Source: Gaiellasilicea sp963850995
Lineage (GTDB): Bacteria > Actinomycetota > Thermoleophilia > Gaiellales > Gaiellaceae
Direction: 5' to 3'
Length of the DNA stretch: 64,000 nt
Assembly (NCBI GenBank): GCA_963850995.1
Contig: CAWKNQ010000015.1
Coordinates: forward strand, 13,805 to 77,804
Shown here: one piece after another, positions 36,519 through 44,028 of the stretch
How the letters are laid out: every line of letters begins with the position of its first letter
How positions within the stretch are numbered: the stretch's first letter is position 1
The notes under the pieces: model-generated
The model's input: the letters and a program-made list of their open reading frames with translations, nothing else
The model's database searches: none
Told to the model about the DNA's origin: nothing
Translations under genes and position numbers: made by a program

Positions 36519-37382
36519 TCAGCCGCGGTTCGGAGCGCCGATGCCGCACAAGCCGGCGCTCTCGCAGGGTGAGTGGTCGGCGGTCACCACGACCTTGCGT
36601 CTTCCGTTCGAGTGCGTCGAGAGCGTGAAGCGCACCCAGGCGCTGTTGTTCGCGTCGTCGGTCTCGAGGAAGGCATCGTCCGGGTCTGTCGTGGAGACGA
36701 GGTAGTAGTCGTCGCCGTCTGGCGCGCCGGTGAGATCGAGCTCCTGCCCGGTCGTCGCCTGGTGGTACTGGTCCACCCAACCCGCTCCGACGCCCTGGAA
36801 GCTCCCGAAGCAGTCCCAGAACGTTCGCTGGCTCGTCCCCGCGTTGCCGTCGAGCCGATAGATCTCGACGAGGCAGAACCCGACTTTGAACGAGCTGTTC
36901 CCGACGATCGCTCCGGTCGGCCCGCCCTCGCGGACCTCGAATCGGGCCACGTCAGCCGTGTGCCAGTGGTGGTGGTCGGCGTGGTACTCGAAAATCGACG
37001 CCGCCTCCTCGTGGAGCAGCTCGTAGCAGGCGGTCACCTGCTTCGGCTGCGTGCCGCATTCGTACCGTTCGTTGTTCGAGCGGATTTGCTGAAACGCGGT
37101 CGTCGTGGGGTTCAGCCCGAGCTCGTGTTCAGGGCGGAGCGCCCACGGGCCCGGACCGGAGTTCGCAATTCCGTTCGAGAAACGCAGAAGGTCGCGCTGG
37201 TGCTCGTTGACCAGGTTCAGGTGAGTCGGTACGACCGTCCGCAGATCCGGGTAGTACGCGCTCAGGCCGACGGGCTCAGCGGGAGCCGGTGCCGCTCGAA
37301 ACGCGAAGACGAGCGCGACCAGCGGAACGATCGTGCTCACTGCAAGGACCCAGATCCGCCGCTTTCGCCCGACTGCGCCCAT
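36519..37382 (-). CDS. Secreted lysyl-oxidase-like protein
   Basis: 287 residues from ATG 37382, which has AGGAGG 4 bases upstream; a longer open frame is non-coding. A signal/anchor helix (WVLAVSTIVPLVALVFAF) precedes the domain. The copper motif is clear (HADHHHWHTADVARFEV), and VGFCLVEIYRLDG and QRTFWDCFGSFQGVG fit the lysyl oxidase family. In bacteria it may oxidise surface protein amines. A CARDB-like end (DDANNSAWVRF) follows. Confidence 0.78.
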   Translation of the reverse strand: MGAVGRKRRIWVLAVSTIVPLVALVFAFRAAPAPAEPVGLSAYYPDLRTVVPTHLNLVNEHQRDLLRFSNGIANSGPGPWALRPEHELGLNPTTTAFQQIRSNNERYECGTQPKQVTACYELLHEEAASIFEYHADHHHWHTADVARFEVREGGPTGAIVGNSSFKVGFCLVEIYRLDGNAGTSQRTFWDCFGSFQGVGAGWVDQYHQATTGQELDLTGAPDGDDYYLVSTTDPDDAFLETDDANNSAWVRFTLSTHSNGRRKVVVTADHSPCESAGLCGIGAPNRG

Positions 37383-37440
37383 CCCGCCTCCTGGTTTGTC
37401 GAACGACTGCCAACGCTCGGTCGACGACGAGCTTACGACA

Positions 37441-37609
37441 CTAGATGATTGATCGGCAATTACCGCACTCGCGGATGACGACCCAGACACGGCGCCGGGA
37501 GCCACCCTCGACCTTGCCAAGGCAACCAGCCTTGGCCGCGGCCGAGTGCGGCCCCCTGCTTGGTCTGGATCGCCCCCGCGAGCACGCCAATTACCGATCA
37601 ACCATCTAG
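37441..37609. mobile_element. MITE-like element with 34-bp inverted ends
   Basis: A 169-base segment without coding capacity. Its left end (37441-37474, starting CTAGATGATTGATCGG) matches the complement of its right end (37576-37609) at 28 of 34 positions. The interior has a smaller inverted repeat around CCTTGCCAAGG/CCAGCCTTGG. CTAG at both tips could be a 4-base target duplication. No transposase lies in the window. Confidence 0.6.
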
Positions 37610-37622
37610 AGGCAGAGCACCA

Positions 37623-38054
37623 CTACGGCCAGCGGCGCGGCAGCTGAGGATTGGGGAAGAACCGGGCGAGCGGCTTCCGGATGTGCCCGAGGAGGCGGTT
37701 GGCCGCGGTAACGAGCGACGTGAGCCTGAGACGGCGCAGCGCCTGGCCCAACCAGCGGGTGGCGGCGATGTGCTCGAGGACGCGGATCGCTGCCGGCCCG
37801 TGCATCAGCCGCATTCCCGTGGGTTCGATCAGCTGCCACGACTCCGCCACTTGTTGCTCGGGGATGCGGTCGGCGTAGGGCGCGGCCGCCTCGTCGTCAC
37901 GGCTCAGGAGCGCCAGCCGCTCCGTCCGATCCAGCCTCGCGACGAGCCGCGCCAGTGCCCGGCAGAACGGGCAGCCGCCGTCGAACATGAGCAGGGGCCG
38001 CCGAGGCGGAGGAACGTCGCCGAGCCACGACGGGTCGAACACGAAGCGATCCAC
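37623..38054 (-). CDS. DCC1-like thiol-disulfide oxidoreductase (DUF393)
   Basis: 143 residues with the family motif LLMFDGGCPFCRALARLVAR, a thioredoxin-like DGxCxFC site, then LALLSRDDEAAAPYADRIPE and HGPAAIRVLEHIAATRW. A redox or membrane-associated role is assumed for the family. It starts 17 bases downstream of the next membrane-protein gene on the same strand and may belong to its operon. Confidence 0.82.
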   Translation of the reverse strand: MDRFVFDPSWLGDVPPPRRPLLMFDGGCPFCRALARLVARLDRTERLALLSRDDEAAAPYADRIPEQQVAESWQLIEPTGMRLMHGPAAIRVLEHIAATRWLGQALRRLRLTSLVTAANRLLGHIRKPLARFFPNPQLPRRWP

Positions 38055-38070
38055 GAGTCGGCAGTATCGA

Positions 38071-38271
38071 CTACGGCTCTGTACGACAGGCGTAGTCAGC
38101 TCGTCGCACGAGAATGCTCGCCGCGGCCAAGAGGCTGACCGGGACCGCGATCAGTGCCCAACGTGTCGGAGCCGTCTCCGCATCCCCGAGTGAAAGCGAG
38201 ACCCCGAGGAGAGCCAGCAGGCCGAGCAGGTAGAGGACAGCGGCCGCGGTCGGCCATCGGCGACTGTTCAT
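38071..38271 (-). CDS. Small two-helix membrane protein
   Basis: 66 residues: two helices (AAVLYLLGLLALLGVSLSL and WALIAVPVSLLAAASILV) joined by a short acidic loop. Its ATG overlaps the TGA of the preceding gene (ATGA), supporting translation in an operon with the genes at 38268 and 38801. Confidence 0.6.
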   Translation of the reverse strand: MNSRRWPTAAAVLYLLGLLALLGVSLSLGDAETAPTRWALIAVPVSLLAAASILVRRADYACRTEP

Positions 38272-38804
38272 GACTCGATCGGCCGTCGCGGCCAGAGCGT
38301 GTAGCTGAACGAGACGACAAAGTCGATCGCGAGGATCAACGTCCAGAGCGCTGCGACGTTCAGCAACGCCCAGGTCCGGTCGAGGTCGCCGACGACCAGC
38401 ACCCCGAGCCCGAGCAGAGCCGAGCCCGTGGCCCACGCGACCAGGTGGCGCAGCCACTCGCGCCGCTCGTGGGCTGCGTGTCGGGTGCCCGTGCGAGGCG
38501 GGAGCTGGGGGGACGGCCCGCCGGCGAACCGGTGCGCGAAGCGAACGTCGGCCCAGTCGATGATCCGCTTGCCCCACGCGACCGAGACGCCGATGTAGAC
38601 GGCCGCGAGCGCATGTGGGAGCGCCGCTTCGCCGCCGCGCCTGAGATCGATCGTCGTGACGGCAAGCAGGGCGAGGTCGACCACCGGCGTCGCGACGAGG
38701 AGTGCCATCCCCAGCCGCGGCCGGCCGAGCACGTAGCGAGCCGCGAGGCCCGAAACGAGGACGAGCCAGAACGCGACCTCGGCGGCGACGATGAGAGCGA
38801 TCAC
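38268..38804 (-). CDS. Integral membrane protein
   Basis: About 178 residues from GTG 38804, chosen because it overlaps the TGA of the upstream gene (GTGA). Helices include IALIVAAEVAFWLVLVSGLA, LGMALLVATPVVDLALLAV and LLGLGVLVVGDLD. The cytoplasmic loops are basic. No family is recognised with certainty. Part of the small operon divergent from the TetR gene. Confidence 0.65.
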   Translation of the reverse strand: MIALIVAAEVAFWLVLVSGLAARYVLGRPRLGMALLVATPVVDLALLAVTTIDLRRGGEAALPHALAAVYIGVSVAWGKRIIDWADVRFAHRFAGGPSPQLPPRTGTRHAAHERREWLRHLVAWATGSALLGLGVLVVGDLDRTWALLNVAALWTLILAIDFVVSFSYTLWPRRPIES

Positions 38805-39017
38805 GACCGCTGTCCTCGATAGATCGCCGTGACGAGCGCAACCCCTCCGATCACGATGGCTGCCGTCAGCGTGGCCCGAAGCCACCATGCAGCATCACCG
38901 GCAAGGAGCTGCTCCTTTGGCCAGGTTCGCCGGAGCGATGACCAGGACGTAGATCCACCAGGGTGCCCATCTGCGCGATTGCTGAGCAGGCAGAGTGGCT
39001 TGAGACTGAGAATTCAT
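38801..39017 (-). CDS. Small membrane protein (one frameshift), TetR-facing
   Basis: About 71 residues. ATG 39017 has AAAGGAGC 8 bases upstream. The first 34 codons end in a hydrophobic segment (WAPWWIYVLVIAPANL). Skipping one base near 38905 restores KEQLLAGDAAWWLRATLTAA and IVIGGVALVTAIYRG to a TGA that overlaps the next gene. The pattern (basic start, two helices) recurs beside TetR genes in actinobacteria, to my knowledge. Likely the first gene of the repressed operon. Confidence 0.6.
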
Positions 39018-39037
39018 GTGCTCTGCTCCTTTGGTTC

Positions 39038-39053
39038 TAGTACAACTGTACTA
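39038..39053. promoter_or_regulatory. TetR operator 1 (TAGTAC-N4-GTACTA)
   Basis: Perfect 6+6 palindrome around AACT, 20 bases upstream of the minus-strand ATG at 39017. Confidence 0.75.
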
Positions 39054-39114
39054 ACGATGCTCGCAGAGCTCTGTTCCCCGTCGCGTACGGCTGCCTTGCG
39101 TCTCGGGGTTCGGT

Positions 39115-39130
39115 TAGTACGAACGTACTA
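39115..39130. promoter_or_regulatory. TetR operator 2 (TAGTAC-N4-GTACTA)
   Basis: Same 6+6 palindrome around GAAC, 10 bases before the TetR start codon, so binding there would block the repressor's own expression. Confidence 0.75.
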
Positions 39131-39140
39131 GAGTGCGGCG

Positions 39141-39725
39141 GTGGCCACGATCGACAGCCCGTCTCGCCGCCGCGAGCTAGGGGAAGCGCTCTGGCGCGTC
39201 GTCCTGCGCGAGGGGATCGAGGCTGCCTCCGTTCGCAAGGTCGCAGCCGAGGCCGGCATCTCGAACGGGTCGCTGCGACACGTCTTCCCCAGCCAGTCGG
39301 AGCTCCTCGCCTTCGCTATGCAGCTGATCATCGACGAGGTCAGGCGGCGAGTCGCAGCCGTCGACGCCTCGGGCGACGTGCGAGACGTGGTGGAGCGCCG
39401 GCTGCACAGCCTCCTCGTCCTCGACGATGAGACCCGAGCGGTGTTCGACGTCTGGCTTGCCTTCGCCTCGCGCGCCCGCGTCGACGCGAGCCTGCGGCCG
39501 TTACGAGACCAGACGCACGCCGACGTGCGCGAGCTTTGCCGCCAGTCGATCAAGACGCTTCGTGCCGCCGGGAGGACTCGATCAAAGCTGGACGTCCGCT
39601 ACGAGACCGAGCGACTTCACGCGCTCATCGACGGGATCGCGATGCACGCGACAGTCGACCCTGAGGTCACCACGCCGGCCCGGCAACGCAAGATCCTTTC
39701 GCGCCACCTCGACACGCTCGCCTGA
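39141..39725 (+). CDS. TetR-family transcriptional regulator
   Basis: 194 residues. N-terminal HTH: RELGEALWRVVLREGIEAAS, VRKVAAEAGISNGSLRHVFP, then a ligand-binding domain with TetR_C_6/BetI-like helices (RAVFDVWLAFASRARVDASL). The start is GTG. Twin palindromes lie between it and the divergent membrane-protein operon, so it probably represses both directions until a ligand binds. The ligand is unknown. Confidence 0.85.
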   Translation: MATIDSPSRRRELGEALWRVVLREGIEAASVRKVAAEAGISNGSLRHVFPSQSELLAFAMQLIIDEVRRRVAAVDASGDVRDVVERRLHSLLVLDDETRAVFDVWLAFASRARVDASLRPLRDQTHADVRELCRQSIKTLRAAGRTRSKLDVRYETERLHALIDGIAMHATVDPEVTTPARQRKILSRHLDTLA

Positions 39726-40158
39726 GCTCGCGGTCTAGCGTCGCGTGCTCCTCGAACTGGGGTAAGTCGTCGGTGATCTCGAACCACGGTGCCTTGAAGC
39801 CGACGAAGATGTGGTGCGTCGGCCGAATGCTGGGAGCGTCGACGAGCGATCCCAACGCGACGTGCACGTAGGCGCCGTCCCGCACCACGGAGAAGAGGAG
39901 CGAGCCGCAAGCACCGCATCGTGTGTCGTTCAGGGCTGGCTCGCCGACGACGAGCAGGTTGTCCAGCCCGTCCGTGACCTGGAGCTTGTCCCGCTCGATG
40001 CCGCCCATCGCCTTGAACGCCGAGCCGGTCGCCGCCCGACAGCGTGAGCAGTGACAGTTCATCGCGTACCGGAATGCGTCCGCGACCCGATAGCGGACCG
40101 CGCCGCACTGACACGTTCCGCTGAGCACTCTGTTGTTCGCGCTGCTTTCGGACGACAT
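39667..40158 (-). CDS. GFA-family (glutathione-dependent formaldehyde-activating enzyme-like) protein
   Basis: 163 residues with the GFA zinc motifs: GTCQCGAVRYRV, MNCHCSRCRAATGS and RCGACGSLLF. Relatives include S-(hydroxymethyl)glutathione synthase but most are uncharacterised. The homologous part ends near WFEITDDLPQ. The last 25 codons are Arg-rich and overlap the convergent TetR gene by 59 bases, so a small indel may have hidden the true stop. Confidence 0.8.
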   Translation of the reverse strand: MSSESSANNRVLSGTCQCGAVRYRVADAFRYAMNCHCSRCRAATGSAFKAMGGIERDKLQVTDGLDNLLVVGEPALNDTRCGACGSLLFSVVRDGAYVHVALGSLVDAPSIRPTHHIFVGFKAPWFEITDDLPQFEEHATLDRELRRACRGGAKGSCVAGPAW

Positions 40159-40219
40159 GCAGCGACCTTATCCGGAGCCGTTGGCTGTGAACTAACCGGT
40201 GTGTAGTTGACCCGCCGTC

Positions 40220-40586
40220 TCAGAGGAAGACGGCGCGGTCGATCCAGTCGCGTTGCGACGGGTAGAGCCGGAACCAGCGCTCGAGGCGGCGCTGCATCTC
40301 GCCGTAGGCGTTCGTGGGAACGGTGCTGATGATGCAGCCATGGTGTAGGCGCCCTGCGTCGGCCCACTCACGGAGGATGTCGGGAAAGTCGTGCGTGTTG
40401 TGTGTCAGGGTGATGCGCCGCTGCTCCTGTGCAACGGCGAAGAGGATCGCGTCGTCGAGCTGCCGTCAGCTCGGCGGCGAAGCCGGCAGCGACGACGTCA
40501 TGGCCGCGCTCGCTGAGGATGCGCACGAGACTGTGGCTTGACAGATCGGCGTCGAGGAGAAGTCTGAGCGGTTCAGCTTCCTCCAT
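40220..40586 (-). CDS. DUF5615 PIN-like protein, probable toxin (one frameshift)
   Basis: About 121 residues after skipping one base near 40460. LRLLLDADLSSHSLVRILSE, GHDVVAAG, then DDAILFAVAQEQRRITLTHN and THDFPDIL match the DUF5615/Mut7-C PIN-like fold with its acidic residues (DAD, DDA, HD). HHGCIISTVPTNAYGEM and RRLERWFRLY follow. The gene overlaps the stop of an upstream DUF433-type gene, the common toxin-antitoxin layout for this family. Confidence 0.75.
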
Positions 40587-41020
40587 CGGCCGTTGCTTCC
40601 TGGTGCGACTCGATGAACGGGTAGCGCGTCAGGAGCTCCTGCTGGAGAGCGACGGCCGCGCGTGATCAGATCGTCGATCTCTTCGCCGAACTCCCGGTAA
40701 TAGGCGAGGGCGATTCTGATCTGTCCAGGTGCGAGCCCGTACTCGTCGGCCAGCGCGCGCTCGTCGCCGAACTCGCGCATCAGGGAGACGATCTCCCAGA
40801 CGTCGAGGCCGGAGCCGATCACCCACGCACGTCGGCGGTAGTCGTCGCCGCGGAAACCGATCCCCGGATAGCGCCGCGACCGGATCGACTCCGACGCGTA
40901 CTCCTCGACCAGGGAGCCGCGAGGGCGCCGCAGCCGCCGCGCCTCCTCGCTGACGAACCGATCGTCCTCGGCGTGCAGTCGGATACTGAATGGCTGCGCC
41001 TTGGGTCCGCTCTGTGCCAC
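40573..41020 (-). CDS. DUF433-type antitoxin with ribbon-helix-helix-like start (one frameshift)
   Basis: About 148 residues from GTG 41020, with one extra base near 40665. FSIRLHAEDDRFVSEEARRL suggests a DNA-binding ribbon-helix-helix. YPGIGFRGDDYRRRAWVIGS, LDVWEIVSLMREFG and YGLAPGQIRIALAYYREF are typical of DUF433. The corrected end (LLTRYPFIESHQEATADGG) overlaps the PIN-like gene by 14 bases. It probably neutralises that protein and controls the operon. Confidence 0.75.
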
Positions 41021-41045
41021 GATCGGAATGTAGCACAACCGCCTA

Positions 41046-41092
41046 CGTCGTAGACGAACCACTACAAATTCCCACTGAGTAACGTCTACGCT
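41046..41092. promoter_or_regulatory. Inverted CGTAGACG/CGTCTACG pair upstream of the DUF433/PIN operon
   Basis: CGTAGACG and its complement lie 31 bases apart in the short region between the antitoxin start and the upstream reductase gene. A possible operator; weak evidence. Confidence 0.3.
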
Positions 41093-42752
41093 ACGGCTCG
41101 GGCTGGTCGACGTCCTTGAGGAACTGGTGCACGAAGGCGATCGCCATGCTCCCCTCGCCGACCGCCGCGGCGACGCGCTTCACCGGGGCGAACCGGACGT
41201 CGCCGCACGCGAAGATGCCCGGGACGCTCGTCTCGAGGAGGTAGGGGTCACGCTCGAGCCCCCAGCGTCCTGCGGCCCGCACGTCGGAGCCCGTGAGGAC
41301 GTAGCCGTTCGTCTCGAGTGCGATCTCAGGCGGCAGCCACGCCGTCTCGGCGTCGGCTCCGATGAAGATGTACAGGCCGCCGGACTCGAGCCGCGTCGTC
41401 TCGCCCGTCGCCCTGTTGCGGACGTCGATGGCCTCGAGCGAGCTCTCGCCGTGCGCAGCCACGACCTCCGTCTGGAACAGCGTGCTGACGTTCGAGCGAG
41501 ATGCGAGCTGATCGACGAGATAGCGCGACATGCCCTTCTCGAGGCTCTCACCGCGGCCGATGATCGTGACGCTCCGCGCATGGGTCGAGAAGAAGGTGGC
41601 CGCCTGTCCCGCCGAGTTGCCGGTACCCACGATGTGGACGTCCAGGCCATGCGTGTTCGCCGCCTCGCTGCGCGCGGCGCCGTAGTGGATGCCCTTCCCG
41701 GCGAGCCGGTCGAACCCATCGATCGGCAACTGTCGCCACGCGACGCCGCAGGCGAGGATGATCGTGCGCGCCCGGAGGACGTCGCCGCCGTCGAGACACA
41801 CCTGGTGGGTCGCGGCATCGATCCGGTCGATCGACCGGGTCACGAGGATCTCGGCGCCGAGCCGCCGCGCCTGCTGCAGCGCACGGCTCGCCAGCTCGTC
41901 CCCCGACACGCCTGAGGGGAAGCCGAGGTAGTTCTCGATCCGGGACGACGTGCCGGCCTGGCCACCCGGCGCCTCCCGCTCGATCACGACCGTCCGGAGA
42001 CCCTCCGACGCGCCGTACACGGCCGCCGCGAGCCCCGCGGGACCCGCGCCGACGATCAGCGTGTCGTACTCGGCGGCGTCCGGTTCCGTGCCGAGCTCCA
42101 GTAGCTCGGCGATCCGGCGGAGCTGCGGCCGGATGACGGTCTTGCCGCCGACGACGCGAACGGTCGGACGATCGTCCTCGGTCGGTACCGGCCCGCCCCA
42201 TTGCTCCTCGGCGTCAGGCGCGTCGGGCGCGATCCACCTGAACGTGACCTGATTGCGGTCGAGGAAGCGTCGCAGCTGCGTGCACGACGCGTCCCAGCGA
42301 TCTCCGACCACGATCGCGCGTGGGGGAGGCCGATCCGCTGTGATGCCTTGCAGCCCACCGATCCGCTCGCGCGCCACGACACCGAGCCTCACTCCGACAT
42401 CGGGTACCGCGGCCGCGAGCGCATGGTAGTCCTGCGCCTCGATCCGGATCAGGCGCGACTCCTCGACAGCACGAAACCCGAACGGGAAGGTCGTCCCGAG
42501 CACGATCGGGACCTCCCCGACGAGGTCGCCGACGTCGCGGGCCCCGACAACGCGCTCGATCCCGTCGACGTACGCGACCGTCTCGAGACGACCCTGGAGC
42601 ACGGCGAAGAGCGCCCGCTCGTCACCCGCGTGGATCGCGTATTCACCTGGGACGACACGGATGTCCGCCGCGACCCGGGAAAGCCGTTCGAGCTCGGCCG
42701 TGCCGAGGTCGGCAAAGAGCGAGACTGCTGCGATCTCCTCGGCCGTCACCAT
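41091..42752 (-). CDS. Cyclic-nucleotide-binding domain fused to thioredoxin-reductase-like oxidoreductase
   Basis: 553 residues. Residues 1-130 form a cNMP-binding (Crp-like) barrel (LFADLGTAELERLSRVAADI, GDLVGEVPIVLGTTFPFGF). A linker of about 70 residues may be a glutaredoxin-like remnant (SCTQLRRFLDRNQVTF). The rest is TrxR-like: FAD site IVGAGPAGLAAAVYGASEG, GGQAGTSSRIENYLGFPSG, NAD site IVGTGNSAGQAATFF and FACGD. The redox-active CxxC of thioredoxin reductase is absent; only ACGVAW is present. Electron transfer controlled by a cyclic nucleotide or similar ligand is inferred. An AAA ATPase gene lies 41 bases upstream. Confidence 0.85.
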   Translation of the reverse strand: MVTAEEIAAVSLFADLGTAELERLSRVAADIRVVPGEYAIHAGDERALFAVLQGRLETVAYVDGIERVVGARDVGDLVGEVPIVLGTTFPFGFRAVEESRLIRIEAQDYHALAAAVPDVGVRLGVVARERIGGLQGITADRPPPRAIVVGDRWDASCTQLRRFLDRNQVTFRWIAPDAPDAEEQWGGPVPTEDDRPTVRVVGGKTVIRPQLRRIAELLELGTEPDAAEYDTLIVGAGPAGLAAAVYGASEGLRTVVIEREAPGGQAGTSSRIENYLGFPSGVSGDELASRALQQARRLGAEILVTRSIDRIDAATHQVCLDGGDVLRARTIILACGVAWRQLPIDGFDRLAGKGIHYGAARSEAANTHGLDVHIVGTGNSAGQAATFFSTHARSVTIIGRGESLEKGMSRYLVDQLASRSNVSTLFQTEVVAAHGESSLEAIDVRNRATGETTRLESGGLYIFIGADAETAWLPPEIALETNGYVLTGSDVRAAGRWGLERDPYLLETSVPGIFACGDVRFAPVKRVAAAVGEGSMAIAFVHQFLKDVDQPEP

Positions 42753-42793
42753 GTGCGGCAACGCTACGCGACTACCGGCGAGCTTGGTGCGTC

Positions 42794-43939
42794 CTACTCG
42801 ACGGGCGCCTCGTCGCCGGATGTCTCGCCGAGCCTCGCGATCCAGGCCGCGAGGAGCGGGTCGATCACGACGTAGAGATCTCCCTGCTGCTCGACCGTCG
42901 CGTTCGCGGTCAGTCCTTTCAGCGCCGCGCTTGCGGTGCTCTTCGGCAGGTCGAACTGCTCGAGCACGCGCCGCTGGAACGGCGAGCCCTCGCCGGCGAC
43001 CACGGCGCGTAGCGTCTTCTGGGCGCTCGTCGAGAGCCGGCGCCAGTGCGCGTCGAACTCCGGCTGGAGCTCGGCGAGCGCGGTGGTGTAGGCGCGCGTC
43101 CAGTCGGCGAGCGTGGCGGTGCCGCCGGGCTCCACTTCCTCCCAGAGCCGGTGGGCGAGCAGCATGGCGCGCTGCGGGTGCCCTTGCGCGGCGTCGGTGA
43201 GCGGGTTCACGGCCTCGCCGACGCTGCGTCCCGACTCGGTGAAGCGCTGTACGACGTACCTGGCGATGTCGGCATCGGCGAGCCTGCCCAGGCGCATCGG
43301 CACGGCCTGGCCGTAGAGCGGGCGCTCCTTGTTCTCGAACAGCTCGCGCATCAGTCCCGGCTCCGACCCGGCGAACACGAACGACGCCACCTCGCCCTGG
43401 AACTGGATGTGGCTGCGCAGGACGGCGTCCATCTGCTTGACCTTCGTGATGTCCTGGAACTCGTCGAGCACGATCAGGGCGCGGAACCCACCGCTCTCCT
43501 CGAGGCGGAGCGGCAGATCGAGCAGCGTGTGCAGCGCCGGAAGGGGGTCGGACCGGGGGCTCAGCTGCAGCCTCGCGCTGATCCCGAACGCGCCGAGCGA
43601 GAGGCCGAGCCCGGTGCCCTGCAGGAACTCCTCGATCCGCGCACGCGTCTTCCCCTTCAGCTGCCGCGCGTACGCGCGCTCGAACCTGATCGCGACGTCG
43701 GCCACCGAGAGCACGCCGTAGAGGTCGACGAGGATCGGGATCATCCCCTCCTGGCGCTCCGCGTCCCGGAGCACGCGCCGGAGCAGGCTCGTCTTGCCGT
43801 ACTTCCGCGGCGCGTACAGCCGGACGTAGTGGCCGCCGACCGCCGCGGCGAGCAGCCGCTGCGTCTCGTCGTCGCGGTCGATCACGTCGTCGGGCGCGAT
43901 CGGGTGGGAGTAGACGAAGGGGTTGACGTCGGTAATCAC
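42794..43939 (-). CDS. AAA/STAND ATPase of the archaeal-ATPase type
   Basis: 381 residues from GTG 43939. P-loop YAPRKYGKTSLLRRVLRDAE (GxxxxGKT/S), Walker B FRALIVLDEFQDITK, sensor VFAGSEPGLMRELFENKERP and the fold of ATPases seen in archaea and bacteria with a C-terminal winged helix (LSTSAQKTLRAVVAGEG, KSTASAALKGLTANATV). Function unknown; related proteins act in stress or defence contexts. It probably shares a transcript with the cNMP/TrxR-like gene. A repeated GGTGCC array lies in its promoter region. Confidence 0.8.
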   Translation of the reverse strand: MITDVNPFVYSHPIAPDDVIDRDDETQRLLAAAVGGHYVRLYAPRKYGKTSLLRRVLRDAERQEGMIPILVDLYGVLSVADVAIRFERAYARQLKGKTRARIEEFLQGTGLGLSLGAFGISARLQLSPRSDPLPALHTLLDLPLRLEESGGFRALIVLDEFQDITKVKQMDAVLRSHIQFQGEVASFVFAGSEPGLMRELFENKERPLYGQAVPMRLGRLADADIARYVVQRFTESGRSVGEAVNPLTDAAQGHPQRAMLLAHRLWEEVEPGGTATLADWTRAYTTALAELQPEFDAHWRRLSTSAQKTLRAVVAGEGSPFQRRVLEQFDLPKSTASAALKGLTANATVEQQGDLYVVIDPLLAAWIARLGETSGDEAPVE

Positions 43940-44027
43940 GGTGCCGAAGCATCGTACCGGATGGTGCCAAGTGTTGGCACTAGGCGGGACGTAATTCCGG
44001 CACCGGGCGGTGCCACGTTTCGGTACC
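43940..44027. repeat. Phased GGTGCC/GGCACC array
   Basis: GGTGCC or its variants (GGTACC, GTACC, GGCAC, GGCACC) occur at 43940, 43953, 43963, 43976, 43999, 44009 and 44022, close to multiples of 10-13 bases. Two pairs form hairpins: GTGCCAA-GTG-TTGGCAC and GGCACC-GGGC-GGTGCC. The array fills the space between the PAP2 gene and the ATPase start codon, so it is probably a multi-site operator. Confidence 0.65.
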
Positions 44028-44028
44028 G

